Shown piece after piece: positions 1 through 8,208 of a stretch of DNA of 64,000 nucleotides. Location: NCBI GenBank assembly GCA_963706605.1, contig OY970165.1, positions 434,001 to 498,000 on the forward strand. Direction: 5' to 3'. Position 1 is the stretch's first letter. Each line of letters begins with the position of its first letter. This DNA comes from VRUE01 sp963706605 (lineage in GTDB: Bacteria; Actinomycetota; Thermoleophilia; Solirubrobacterales; 70-9). The notes beneath the pieces are model-generated. The model was not told the DNA's origin, made no database searches, and saw only the letters and a program-made list of their open reading frames with translations. The position numbers were made by a program, and so were the translations under genes.

Positions 1-924
1 GTAGAGATAGGCGAGCGTGCGTCGCTGCGAGAAGCCGATGTTCTCCATCCGGTGGTGGAAGTGCCAGCGGTCGGCGCGATAGATCGGCCGGCCGTATTTG
101 AGCCGCTTGGCGACGACGAAGCCGGTGTCGAGGATCGGCACCGTGAGCACGATCAGGGGTAAGAAGAGGGCGATCACGGCATTCGTCTTCAAGGCGCCCT
201 GGACGGCGACCACACCGAGCAGGAAGCCGAGCAGGTTGGAGCCCGTGTCCCCCATGAAGGTGCTGGCCGGAGGGAAGCCGTGACGGAGGAAGCCGAGCGA
301 GGCGCCCGCGGTCACCGCCGCCAGCACGCCGGCGGCGGTGCGGTCCAGGGAGAGCGCGATCACGGCCAATGCGATGCCCGAGATCAAGCAGACGCCCGCG
401 GCCAGGCCGTCGACGCCGTCGATCAGGTTGATCACATTGATCATCGCGACGATGCCGATCGTCGTGCCGACGTCGCCGAGGTCGATCGAGCCGCTCCCCG
501 GCAGGCCCAGCAGGTCGACCGAGCCGGGGTTGAGCTGGCCGAGGAAGGGCACCGTGAAGCTGTCCACCGTCACCCCGGCTGAGACCGGAATGATCACCGC
601 CGCGGTCTGGCCGAGCAGCTTGGTCGCCGCATTCAGTTCGTAAACGTCGTCGAGCATGCCCACCGCGGTGATCAATGCCGCGCCGGCCAGGATCGCCCGC
701 GTCTCGGCGTCCCAGGGCAACCAGATCAGGGCAGCGACGAGAACCGCGGCGAATATCGCCAACCCGCCCAGCCGCGGCGTCGGCGCGGCATGCAGCGAGC
801 GCTGGTCGTCGGGGTAGTCGATTGCCCCGATGCGGCGCGCCACCCGATCGGTGAGCGGCACGAGTAGCAACGCCAGGAGGCCCGCGAGAAGGAAGGCGGC
901 AAGGGCTTCGAGCGCGACGGACAT
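1..924 (-). CDS. WecA/MraY-type undecaprenyl-phosphate GlcNAc-1-phosphate transferase, 3' end outside window
   Basis: This integral membrane enzyme would transfer a sugar-1-phosphate (GlcNAc in the WecA group) from a UDP-sugar to undecaprenyl phosphate, the first step of a lipid-linked envelope glycan. The reading frame is open from the ATG at 924 to the window edge (308 codons). It shows the family landmarks in order: PTPRLGG near residue 48, the Asp pair in GMLDDVYE near 88, NVINLIDGVDGLA near 162-174, FMGDTGSNLLG near 222-232, and the His-rich DRWHFHHRME near the end. Hydrophobic helices lie between these motifs. The start follows the asnB stop by 9 bp, so the two are probably co-transcribed. 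The exact sugar is not visible from the sequence; the context of a sugar transferase and an Asn synthase fits exopolysaccharide or wall-polymer synthesis. Confidence 0.95.
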   Translation of the reverse strand, partial: MSVALEALAAFLLAGLLALLLVPLTDRVARRIGAIDYPDDQRSLHAAPTPRLGGLAIFAAVLVAALIWLPWDAETRAILAGAALITAVGMLDDVYELNAATKLLGQTAAVIIPVSAGVTVDSFTVPFLGQLNPGSVDLLGLPGSGSIDLGDVGTTIGIVAMINVINLIDGVDGLAAGVCLISGIALAVIALSLDRTAAGVLAAVTAGASLGFLRHGFPPASTFMGDTGSNLLGFLLGVVAVQGALKTNAVIALFLPLIVLTVPILDTGFVVAKRLKYGRPIYRADRWHFHHRMENIGFSQRRTLAYLY

Positions 925-933
925 CGATCCAGG

Positions 934-2799
934 CTAGTTCGCGTACCTGTCGAACCAGAGCGTGAAGGCGATCAGGCCCCAGAGCTGGCGGCTGAGGTCC
1001 TCGCGCCCGGAGCAGTGACGGTCCAGCAGCGAGGTCACCGTGGCGGGATCGAGCCAGCCCTGTCGCGAGAGCGTTTCGGCCGAGAGCGTTTCGCGCGCGA
1101 AGCCCTGCAGCGGCCCCCGCAGCCAGGCCGCGACCGGGATCGAGAACCCCTGCTTGGGCCCGCGCAGGACCTCCTTCGGCAGCAGCGGCGCCAGCGCCCG
1201 GCGCAGCAGCCGCTTCTTGGCCAGGCCGCGCACCTTGAGCGGCGTCGCCAGGCCGAGCGCCATCCCGGCCACCTCGGTGTCGAGGAAGGGGACTCGCAGC
1301 TCCAGTGAGTGCGCCATGCTGGAGCGGTCAGTCTTGACCAGCAGGTCGTCGACCAGATAGATGCCGAGGTCGACGTCCTGGAGGCGGGCGAGCGGCTCGG
1401 CGGCGGCGGTCTCCGCGTAGCGCTCCCGGTAGAGGTCGACCGGGTCCCAGCCGGCGTCGCGGCCGCCCAGCAGCAAGGCCTGGAGCTGCCGCGAAAAGAT
1501 CTCCTTCCAGGCGTGGTGGCGCTCCAGAGGCGGCAGCCCGGCACCGCGTGCGAAGCGCTTCGCTTTGTAGTCGAAGCTGACCTTCCCGTCGGAGCTTGGC
1601 AGCAGCTCGGCGAGCGGAGCGGCGAGGGCGGCGAGGCGGCCGACGCGCGCCGCGAGCAGATCCGCCACGTAGGTGTAGTAGCCGCCGAACAGCTCGTCGC
1701 CGCCCTCACCGGAGAGGGCGACCTTGACCTCGCCCGCCGCCAGCTCGGAGACGAGGTAGGTCGGCAGCGCCGAGGAGTCGCCGAAGGGCTCGTCGAAGGC
1801 CTCGACCAGCTTCGGCAGGAGCTCGACAGCGTCGGGGCGCAAGACGATCTCGTGGTGGTCGGTGCCGTAGCGCTCTGCGACCAGCCGCGCCCGGTCGAGC
1901 TCGTCGAAGCTCGACTCCTCGAAGCCGACCGAGAAGGTTTTGACCGGCTGGCTCTGCTCGCCGGCGGCGAGCGCCGTGATGCCGGCCGAGTCAACCCCGC
2001 CTGAGAGCAACACGCCGACGGGGACGTCGGCGACCAGGTGGGCGCGGATCGAGTCGCGCAGCGTCTCGCGCAGCTCATCGGCCAGCTCCGCCTCGGGGCG
2101 GCGCCTGACCTGCTCGGCGGCCACCGGCGCCGGCCGCGCGTAGCGGATCTGCTCGACGGACCCGTCGTGCCAGACGAGCAGCGTGCCGGCGGGCAGCTTG
2201 CGCGCCTCGGCGAAGATCGTCAACGGCGCCGGGATCGAGTTGAAGGCGAGAAACGCGGCGACCGCGCGGGGGTCGATCTCACGCGAGAAGCCCGGCTGCT
2301 CCAACATCGCCTTCAGCTCGGAGGCGAAGGAGAGCGTCTTGTCGGCGAGCCGGTAGTAGAGCGGCTTGATCCCGAAGCGGTCGCGGGCCAGCAGCAGGCG
2401 CTGCTCGCGCTCGTCCCAGAGGGCGATCGCGAACATCCCCCGCAAACGCTCGACGAAGCCGTCGCCGTGCTCCTCGTAGAGGTGGACCAGCACCTCGGTG
2501 TCCGATGCCGTGGAGAAGCGGTGGCTGCGGCGCTCCAGCTCGGCCCGCAGCTCGCGGTAGTTGTAGATCTCGCCGTTCTGGACGACGGTGACGCTGCCGT
2601 CCTCGTTGGAGATCGGCTGGTCACCGTGCTCGAGGTCGATGATCGAGAGGCGCCGCATGGCCAGCGCCACGCAGCCGCCCTGGAAGACACCGTCGCTGTC
2701 TGGGCCGCGATGAACCAGGCGGCGGTTCATCCGCTTCACCGCTTCGATGTCCGCCACGGCGCCCGACTCCGCCGTGGCCAATCCACAGATCCCGCACAT
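934..2799 (-). CDS. asnB: Asparagine synthase (glutamine-hydrolysing), AsnB type
   Basis: The enzyme makes asparagine or an amidated sugar from aspartate (or a carboxylate), ATP and glutamine. The protein begins MCGICG, so Cys2 becomes the N-terminal nucleophile of the glutaminase domain (about residues 2-200). The ATP-pyrophosphatase domain follows, with its P-loop SGGVDS near residue 266. The full length of 621 aa is normal for the family. It sits in a minus-strand operon with a polyprenyl-phosphate sugar transferase upstream and a WecA-type transferase 9 bp downstream. AsnB-like genes in such clusters often amidate carboxyl groups of surface sugars, so a role in polysaccharide modification is as likely as free asparagine supply. 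That choice is inference from the neighbours. Confidence 0.93.
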   Translation of the reverse strand: MCGICGLATAESGAVADIEAVKRMNRRLVHRGPDSDGVFQGGCVALAMRRLSIIDLEHGDQPISNEDGSVTVVQNGEIYNYRELRAELERRSHRFSTASDTEVLVHLYEEHGDGFVERLRGMFAIALWDEREQRLLLARDRFGIKPLYYRLADKTLSFASELKAMLEQPGFSREIDPRAVAAFLAFNSIPAPLTIFAEARKLPAGTLLVWHDGSVEQIRYARPAPVAAEQVRRRPEAELADELRETLRDSIRAHLVADVPVGVLLSGGVDSAGITALAAGEQSQPVKTFSVGFEESSFDELDRARLVAERYGTDHHEIVLRPDAVELLPKLVEAFDEPFGDSSALPTYLVSELAAGEVKVALSGEGGDELFGGYYTYVADLLAARVGRLAALAAPLAELLPSSDGKVSFDYKAKRFARGAGLPPLERHHAWKEIFSRQLQALLLGGRDAGWDPVDLYRERYAETAAAEPLARLQDVDLGIYLVDDLLVKTDRSSMAHSLELRVPFLDTEVAGMALGLATPLKVRGLAKKRLLRRALAPLLPKEVLRGPKQGFSIPVAAWLRGPLQGFARETLSAETLSRQGWLDPATVTSLLDRHCSGREDLSRQLWGLIAFTLWFDRYAN

Positions 2800-2831
2800 G
2801 GCGCGCAGTCTCTCAGCCGCCCTCCCACCAA

Positions 2832-2887
2832 GGGGACGTGCCGGTTGTTAGCCGCCCATATGGGCGGCTAACAACCGGCACGTCCCC
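2832..2887. repeat. 56-bp perfect palindrome in polysaccharide operon
   Basis: Two 28-bp arms are exact reverse complements with no loop, centred between 2859 and 2860 (core GCCGCCCAT/ATGGGCGGC). It fills most of the gap between the sugar transferase stop (2898) and the asnB start (2799). It could fold as a very stable RNA hairpin in the operon transcript, acting as a terminator, attenuator or stabiliser, or it may be a mobile palindromic unit. It resembles the elements at 7463 and 14367 in size and placement but has a different sequence. Confidence 0.9.
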
Positions 2888-2897
2888 ACCCGGCGGC

Positions 2898-3596
2898 TCA
2901 GGGTGGGGCGGCGGGGCCGCGGCCGAAGACCTTCACGACCGTGGCGAGCAGGACGCTGAAGTAGAGCGGCACCGAGCGGTCGGCGATGTACTCCATGTCG
3001 TGGGCCAGCTTGTCGGCCCACGACTCCTCCCTCGTCATCCGAGTCTGCGCGAAGCCGGTCACGCCGGGGCGGACGACGAGGCGCTGCCAGTACTGGGGGA
3101 TCTCCTCGCAGAGCTCGGTGAAGAAGGCCGGCCGGATCGGGCGCGGCCCGACGATCGCCATGTCCCCGCGCAGCACGTTCCAGAGCTGCGGCACCTCGTC
3201 GAGGTGGATCGCGCGCAGCGCGCGTCCGATCCGCGTCACCTCGTCTTCGGTGCGGCGCGAGAGCTCCTCGCCCAGGTACGGCCCCAGTCGCTGCTCCGCG
3301 TCGGGCTTCAGGGTGCGGAACTTGTACATCCGGAAGAGCCGCCCGGCACGACCGACGCGGGCACCGTGGTAGAAGACCGGCCGCCCGGAGCTGACCGCGA
3401 TCGCGAGGGCGGTCAGAGCCAGCAGCGGCGAGAGGACCAGCAGGAAGCAGGCCGAGATGAGCAGGTCCAGGCCGCGCAGGACGGGGTCGACCGGGCGCCG
3501 CTCGCCGTCGCCGGCGAGCGCGATGAAGTGCTCCAGCTCAGCGCGGACGTCCTCGGGCAGGTCGAGGGAGTCAGCTCGCGATTTGGCTCTCCGCAC
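2898..3596 (-). CDS. Undecaprenyl-phosphate sugar phosphotransferase (bacterial sugar transferase family)
   Basis: This enzyme loads the first sugar-1-phosphate onto undecaprenyl phosphate for exopolysaccharide assembly. The 232-aa protein has the short form of the family: one hydrophobic segment (about residues 43-68), the YKFRT motif at 91-95, then DEVPQL, NVLRGDM and VGPRP, which form the conserved catalytic region. The long N-terminal membrane part found in WbaP/WcaJ-type proteins is absent. It starts with GTG at 3596, inside the end of the DUF354 gene (26-bp overlap), with a GGAG motif upstream, so translation is probably coupled. The sugar substrate cannot be read from the sequence. Confidence 0.92.
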   Translation of the reverse strand: MRRAKSRADSLDLPEDVRAELEHFIALAGDGERRPVDPVLRGLDLLISACFLLVLSPLLALTALAIAVSSGRPVFYHGARVGRAGRLFRMYKFRTLKPDAEQRLGPYLGEELSRRTEDEVTRIGRALRAIHLDEVPQLWNVLRGDMAIVGPRPIRPAFFTELCEEIPQYWQRLVVRPGVTGFAQTRMTREESWADKLAHDMEYIADRSVPLYFSVLLATVVKVFGRGPAAPP

Positions 3597-4611
3597 GATG
3601 GGCAGCTCCGACCGTACCTAGGATCGTCTCGACGAGGAGACTGGGGTCTCGCCTCGTCGGGGTCGCTTCCGCGGTGCGCTTCTCCAGCTGGATCGCGCGG
3701 GGATCGGTCAGCGGCCGCAGCCGGCCGGAGCGAATCAGCGCTTCGTCGACCCCGCCGAGACGGCCGCCGTAGGTGGTGTAGACGGGGGTGCCGAGCGCCG
3801 CCGCCTCGCGGTTCATCGTGCCACCGGCGGAGACGACCAGATCGGCGAGGGCGACCAGGCTCTGCGCCTCGACGGCGCCGGGCGGCAGGATCAGCGACGG
3901 CAGCGCCAGGCTTTCGACCAGCTCGCGCTGCGCCCCGGTTCGCGGCAGAACGATCGCGTGGACGTCGGCGTCAGTGCCGAGCCGCTGCAGGACTTTGGGG
4001 AAGAGCGGATTCGACTTGCGGTGGTAGAGGGAGACGTCGGGCGGCGGCCGCACGACGACGACGACCCGGCCGGTGTCGACCGAGAGTCGCGCCAGCGCCT
4101 CCGGATCGGGCTCGAAGTCGTAGAGGTAGTACTCCTCCTTCAACCCCGGATAAGGAAAGAGCTTCTCCGGCCCGACGCCGAAGCGGCGCAGTCGCTCCGG
4201 CGGAACCGAGTCGGGGAAGAGCACCCGCTTGGCAAGGCGACAGCCGATCCGGTGCTGGGTGACCGCGTACTCGTAGTCGTGCATGTTCGCCTCCGGCACG
4301 CCGAGCAGGCGGGCGGCGATCGCGAGGTCGTTGGAGCCATGCGCAAGGGCGAGGTCGAAGGAGCGTCCGCGGCCGAAGCGGATCATCGCGGTCGTGCGAG
4401 CGCCGAGCCTCTGCGCCTTGCGCAGCCGCGAGGCGCCGCCGTGGCGCCCGATCGGCGTGTGCTCCATCCCGTGCAACTCGAGCAGCGCCTGCGTCTGCGC
4501 GTAGTCGCGCGAGGTGACCTCGACCGTGTGGCCCTGGCTTCGCAACCGCTCGATGATCGGCCGCAGCACCAGCACGTGAGCCGGCGCGCTCATGTCCACC
4601 CAGATGTTCAA
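3571..4611 (-). CDS. DUF354 family glycosyltransferase-like protein
   Basis: The 346-aa protein begins NIWVDMSAPAHV after a TTG start, which matches the characteristic opening of DUF354 proteins (COG1817). These share the two-Rossmann GT-B-like fold of UDP-GlcNAc 2-epimerases and MurG-type transferases and occur in surface polysaccharide clusters. Two Gly-rich loops are visible, one near residue 33 (after QGHTVEV) and SAGGTMNREAAALGTPV in the C-terminal half, a typical nucleotide-sugar-binding stretch. It follows glyA by 3 bp and overlaps the next gene. A role in sugar transfer or epimerisation for envelope glycan synthesis is inferred; no exact reaction is claimed. The TTG start is chosen because the conserved N-terminus begins there and no upstream ATG fits. 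Confidence 0.82.
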   Translation of the reverse strand: MNIWVDMSAPAHVLVLRPIIERLRSQGHTVEVTSRDYAQTQALLELHGMEHTPIGRHGGASRLRKAQRLGARTTAMIRFGRGRSFDLALAHGSNDLAIAARLLGVPEANMHDYEYAVTQHRIGCRLAKRVLFPDSVPPERLRRFGVGPEKLFPYPGLKEEYYLYDFEPDPEALARLSVDTGRVVVVVRPPPDVSLYHRKSNPLFPKVLQRLGTDADVHAIVLPRTGAQRELVESLALPSLILPPGAVEAQSLVALADLVVSAGGTMNREAAALGTPVYTTYGGRLGGVDEALIRSGRLRPLTDPRAIQLEKRTAEATPTRRDPSLLVETILGTVGAAHRAESQIAS

Positions 4612-4614
4612 AGA

Positions 4615-5895
4615 TCAGACCGCTGCCGCGGAGAGCTCAGAGTAGAGCGGGTAGTGCTCCATCAGCGCCTTGGTCCGCGCCAAAAGATCGTCCTTCTCGG
4701 CCTCGAACTCGTCGCTGAGCGCCGTCGCGACGACCTCGGCGATTTCGGTCAGGTCGTCCTCGACCAGGCCGCGGGTGGTCAGCGCCGGGGTACCGATCCG
4801 CAGCCCGGAGGGATTCATCGGGGGCCGCTCGTCGAAGGGGATCGCGTTGCGGTTGACAGTGATCCCGACCTCCTCCAGGCGCGCCTCGGCGGTCTTGCCG
4901 TCAAGGCCGCTGGGCGTGAGGTCGACGAGGACGAGGTGGACGTCGGTACCGCCGGTCAGGACCGGCACGCCGCCGGCTTCGAGCCCGGCCGCGAAAGCCT
5001 GCGCGTTGGCGATCGTCTGCCGCTGGCGGGCACGGAACTGCTCCGTCGCGGCTATCCGCAGCGCCACCGCCTTGGCCGCGATCGTGTGCATCAGCGGGCC
5101 GCCCTGCTGGCCGGGGAAGATCGCTTTGTCGATCGCCCTCGCGTGCTCCTCGCGGGCGAGGATCATGCCACTGCGCGGCCCGCAGAGGGTCTTGTGGATC
5201 GTCGTCGTGACGACGTCGGCATGCGGCACCGGGTTGGGGTGCTCACCGGCGGCGACGAGGCCGGCAAAGTGGGCCATGTCGACCATCAGCATGGCGCCGA
5301 CCGAGTCGGCGATCTCGCGGAAGGCGGCGAAGTCGAGCTGCCGCGGGTAGGCGGACCAGCCGGCGACGATCAGCTTCGGCCTATGCTCGTGGGCGAGCCG
5401 CTCGACCTCCTCCATGTCGACCCGCAGATCCTCGCGGCGGACGTGGTAGGCGACGATCTCGTAGAGCTTGCCGGAGACGTTCAGCTTCATCCCGTGGGTC
5501 AAATGGCCACCGTGGTCCAGCGCCAATCCCATGATCGTGTCGCCCGGCTCGATCAGCGCCATGTAGGCGGCATTGTTGGCCTGGGCGCCAGCGTGGGGCT
5601 GGACGTTGGCGTGCTCGGCACCGAACAGCTCCTTGGCCCGGTCGATCGCCAGCTGCTCGGCGACGTCGACCTCCTCGCAACCACCGTAGTAGCGGTTGCC
5701 GGGGTAGCCCTCGGCGTACTTGTTGGTCAGCACCGAGCCGACCGCTTCCAGCACCGCCTGCGGCACGAAGTTCTCCGAGGCGATCATCTCCAGCGTCCCC
5801 TGCTGGCGCTGCAGCTCGGCCTCCAGCACGGCGGCGATGGCCGGGTCGACCTCGGCGAGGGGAGCAGATTGGAAGCTTTCAGGAAGGTCAGTCAC
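4615..5895 (-). CDS. glyA: Serine hydroxymethyltransferase
   Basis: This PLP enzyme interconverts serine and glycine with tetrahydrofolate and feeds one-carbon metabolism in the cytoplasm. Conserved blocks are clear: MIASENFVPQAVLEA near the N-terminus, NKYAEGYPGNRYYGG, HGGHLTHG, and the PLP-lysine block TTIHKTLCGPRSG near residue 230. A GTG start at 5895 gives 426 aa, the usual length. A longer in-frame ATG at 6075 would add about 60 residues with no family similarity and would run into the divergent gene, so it was rejected. Its position as first gene of a polysaccharide operon is odd, but the 3-bp spacing to the next gene suggests co-transcription. Confidence 0.95.
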   Translation of the reverse strand: MTDLPESFQSAPLAEVDPAIAAVLEAELQRQQGTLEMIASENFVPQAVLEAVGSVLTNKYAEGYPGNRYYGGCEEVDVAEQLAIDRAKELFGAEHANVQPHAGAQANNAAYMALIEPGDTIMGLALDHGGHLTHGMKLNVSGKLYEIVAYHVRREDLRVDMEEVERLAHEHRPKLIVAGWSAYPRQLDFAAFREIADSVGAMLMVDMAHFAGLVAAGEHPNPVPHADVVTTTIHKTLCGPRSGMILAREEHARAIDKAIFPGQQGGPLMHTIAAKAVALRIAATEQFRARQRQTIANAQAFAAGLEAGGVPVLTGGTDVHLVLVDLTPSGLDGKTAEARLEEVGITVNRNAIPFDERPPMNPSGLRIGTPALTTRGLVEDDLTEIAEVVATALSDEFEAEKDDLLARTKALMEHYPLYSELSAAAV

Positions 5896-5938
5896 GACCG
5901 AGCGACCATAGCAACGGATCGGGATAGCCTGGCGGGGC

Positions 5939-6697
5939 GTGAGGGTCATCTCTTCACTCGCAATCGGCGCCCTGGGCCTGTTGGCGGTCGCGCCTGCAGC
6001 CGGCTCGGCGACGGACAACCCGTGCCTGGGCGCACAGGCACGCCAACTCCTCTGCCCCAACCTGAGGATCGGCAAGCCGGCGGACCTCTATCTGGAACGA
6101 CGCGGCGACCGCACGCTGCTGCGGGCGACCAGCAACGTGAAGAGTCGTGGCCGCGGACCGATGGAGCTGCACGGAGCCCGCAACGGCCGGCGCACGATGA
6201 AGGTGACGGAGCGGATCCACCGGGCCGAGGGCGGCCGCATGGTCGTGCCGACGCGCGCCACGCTGCACTTCACCGATGTCGGCTCCTATTTCGGCGGCAG
6301 CTACTGGAAGGTCCACCAGCTCGCCCGGTTCGAGCTCTGGTCGGTGGACGGCCGGCGGCGGCTGAAGCACCTGGTGCGGGTGGGACCCAAGCTCAACTAC
6401 TGCCTGCGCGACCTGGAACGCACCCGGCCCGGCCGTCACTCGCCCCGGAACCGCCACTACCCCGGCTGCGACCAGGATCCCTACACCGACGCGGTCACCC
6501 TCGGCACCTCGGTCGGCTGGTCGGACATCTACCCGGCCGACTACGACAAGCAGTGGATCCCGGTCGGCGGCCTGCGCGGCTGCTTCGCCTTCGTGATGAC
6601 GGTCGACCCCCGCAACCTGCTCTTCGAGTCAAACGAGCGCGACAACACCTCGCGCCGCCTAGTCCGCCTCCCCTACCACGGCCAGCCGGGCTGTTAG
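5939..6697 (+). CDS. Secreted lysyl-oxidase-fold protein
   Basis: The 252-aa product has a signal peptide (about residues 1-23, cleavage after AGSA) and then resembles the lysyl oxidase catalytic domain. KLNYCLRDL, HYPGCDQDP, GTSVGWSDIYPADYDKQWI and the closing VDPRNLLFESNERDN match the corresponding LOX segments (FCLED, the Cys-containing loop, the GCYDTYGADIDCQWID region, and VNPxxxxxESDYTNN). In animal LOX three closely spaced His ligands bind copper. Here the equivalent stretch reads YWKVHQLARFELW with only one clear His, so copper-dependent amine oxidation is doubtful. It is divergent from glyA (43 bp apart), and its 3' end overlaps the convergent Sua5 gene by 39 bp. It may be an extracellular structural or binding protein with the LOX fold. 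Confidence 0.75.
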   Translation: MRVISSLAIGALGLLAVAPAAGSATDNPCLGAQARQLLCPNLRIGKPADLYLERRGDRTLLRATSNVKSRGRGPMELHGARNGRRTMKVTERIHRAEGGRMVVPTRATLHFTDVGSYFGGSYWKVHQLARFELWSVDGRRRLKHLVRVGPKLNYCLRDLERTRPGRHSPRNRHYPGCDQDPYTDAVTLGTSVGWSDIYPADYDKQWIPVGGLRGCFAFVMTVDPRNLLFESNERDNTSRRLVRLPYHGQPGC

Positions 6698-7303
6698 GTC
6701 ACCCAGGGAGAGACCTCCTTCGCGCAACACCGTCCACTCGCCGCTCTGATCCAGGCGAGTCAGGTCGACCACGGTCGACGGGATTCCGGTGAGCTCGCCG
6801 TCGTCGATCGCCAGGTCCGCACCGGCGACAATCTCCTCGGGCACATCGGCGAAACGGAAAGGCGCCGGCTCACCGCTGAGGTTGGCCGAGGTCTGGAAGA
6901 GCGGACACATCGCCCCGGCCAGCGGGCCGCCGATCAAGCGGACGCCGAGCCGCCGGGGGTCCTCGCGACAGGCGAGCGGGTAGCGGCCTTCCGGATTGGC
7001 AAGGACCAGGGTCACCGGCCCGGGCAGGAGCGAGGCGACCGCCTCGCGGGTTCGCTCGCCGAGACCCTCGACCAGCTCCCGCATCGCCAGCGGCGATAGG
7101 TACATGACCGCCGACGGCTTGCCATCGTCGCGCCCCTTGAGCCGGTGGATGCGCTCGATCGCCGCCGCGTCGAGGGGATCGCAGGCGAGGCCGTAGAGGC
7201 CATCGGCGGGAAATACCGCCACCCCGCCCGCGGCTACGCACCGCTCCAGGGCCGCGCGCGCCGCCGCCGCGCCGTCGACCTCGGTCGAGACCGTCTCGGT
7301 CAC
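6659..7303 (-). CDS. Sua5/YciO/YrdC family L-threonylcarbamoyladenylate synthase
   Basis: The family makes threonylcarbamoyl-AMP from threonine, bicarbonate and ATP for the t6A37 modification of tRNAs that read ANN codons. The 214-aa protein has the conserved FPADGLYGLACDP opening, the RLKGRDDGKP basic motif that binds nucleotide, and SANLSG in the C-terminal half. It lacks the extra Sua5 domain, so it is the short YrdC/TsaC type. Its start overlaps the prmC stop by 4 bp, a common pairing in actinobacteria that links tRNA modification with release-factor methylation. The 3' end overlaps the convergent LOX-like gene by 39 bp. Confidence 0.92.
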   Translation of the reverse strand: MTETVSTEVDGAAAARAALERCVAAGGVAVFPADGLYGLACDPLDAAAIERIHRLKGRDDGKPSAVMYLSPLAMRELVEGLGERTREAVASLLPGPVTLVLANPEGRYPLACREDPRRLGVRLIGGPLAGAMCPLFQTSANLSGEPAPFRFADVPEEIVAGADLAIDDGELTGIPSTVVDLTRLDQSGEWTVLREGGLSLGDLTARLAVVGEAD

Positions 7304-8205
7304 GCCGGCACCTCTTGACGACCGACGACGACGCGCGGAATGCCGGCCAGATCGGGGCGAGCCTCAACCGCCGCGAAACCGGCGTCGAGGAGCAGCTCCC
7401 CGACGACTCCCGCCTGGCCGACGCCGACCTCCAAGGCCAACACATCAGCCTCCAAAACCGGTGCGTTCGCACTTATCCTCGCTATAGGCGGATAAGTGCG
7501 AACGCCGCGGGGGGAGCATTGCGTGAGGAGGGTGCGGATCGCGTCGAGGCCGTCGGGGCCGGCGAGCAGCGCCTCGCGTGGCTCCCACCTGGTCACCTCG
7601 GGCTCGAGTCCCCCCCATTCGGCCTCGGCGACGTAGGGCAGGTTGGCGACGACCAGGTCGAATCCATCTGTATCGGACGGCAGCATCGCCTCTATGAGCT
7701 CCACCCGGTCCGCGAGCCCGAGGCGCTCGGCGTTCGCCCGAGCCACTTCCAGCGCCGCCGCCGACGTGTCGGTCGCCACCACCTCGCACCCCGGCAGCTC
7801 GTCGGCGATCGCCAGCGCGATCGCACCTGAACCGATGCCAACGTCCAGCACCCGCCGCGGACGCAGCTCCAGCGCCAACTCGACCAGCAGCTCGGTCTCC
7901 GGGCGCGGAACCAACACCCGCCGGTCGACCCGCAGCTCGATATGGCGAAACCCCTTGCTGCCGAGGATGTAGGCAACCGGCTCGCGCCGCAGCCGCCGCC
8001 GCACCGTCTCCCCGAACCGCCTCGCCGCGGCCGCCGGCACTCCGGCCTCGGGCTCGGCCGCGAGCCGCGCGCGATCCCAACCGGTCGCCTCAGCCAACAG
8101 CAGCTCGGCGTCGAGTCGTGGCGATTCGACCCCCGCGGCGGCCAGCGCGTCGACCGCACCACCCAACGCGTCGCGAACGCTGCCGGCAATCGCCGCCGCA
8201 GCCAT
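7300..8205 (-). CDS. prmC: Peptide chain release factor N5-glutamine methyltransferase
   Basis: PrmC methylates the Gln of the GGQ motif in RF1 and RF2, using S-adenosylmethionine. The 301-aa product has a helical N-terminal domain, RREPVAYILGSKGFR, the SAM-binding block RVLDVGIGSGAIALAIA, and the catalytic tetrapeptide as NLPY (usually NPPY) near residue 188. Its substrate gene, prfA, lies 3 bp upstream. An unusual insertion occurs near residues 232-252. Between QCSPRGV and LALEVG, where the family normally has only a few residues, it carries RTYPPIARISANAP and a short tail. This is encoded by the palindromic repeat at 7463-7505. The frame stays open, so the protein is probably made with this extra loop. 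Confidence 0.93.
   Translation of the reverse strand: MAAAAIAGSVRDALGGAVDALAAAGVESPRLDAELLLAEATGWDRARLAAEPEAGVPAAAARRFGETVRRRLRREPVAYILGSKGFRHIELRVDRRVLVPRPETELLVELALELRPRRVLDVGIGSGAIALAIADELPGCEVVATDTSAAALEVARANAERLGLADRVELIEAMLPSDTDGFDLVVANLPYVAEAEWGGLEPEVTRWEPREALLAGPDGLDAIRTLLTQCSPRGVRTYPPIARISANAPVLEADVLALEVGVGQAGVVGELLLDAGFAAVEARPDLAGIPRVVVGRQEVPA
7463..7505. repeat. Palindromic repeat element inside prmC
   Basis: Two perfect 16-bp arms (GCGTTCGCACTTATCC and its complement) flank an 11-bp loop containing CTATAGGC. The element lies within the prmC coding sequence and is translated in frame. A close relative with the same arm and loop plan lies at 14367-14409 in a gap between genes, so this is a dispersed element and not a prmC-specific structure. 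Confidence 0.88.
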
Positions 8206-8208
8206 AGC

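Noticed and set aside
5896..6075. Longer glyA start at 6075
   Set aside because: The added residues do not resemble SHMT and would overlap most of the divergent secreted gene's signal peptide region; the GTG at 5895 gives the normal length.
3958..6792. Very long plus-strand ORF (944 codons) and other long plus-strand frames in the first 25 kb
   Set aside because: They run antisense to glyA, DUF354, asnB and similar genes whose families are certain. Their composition (Arg, Asp, Gly, His-rich) is typical of GC-driven shadow frames.
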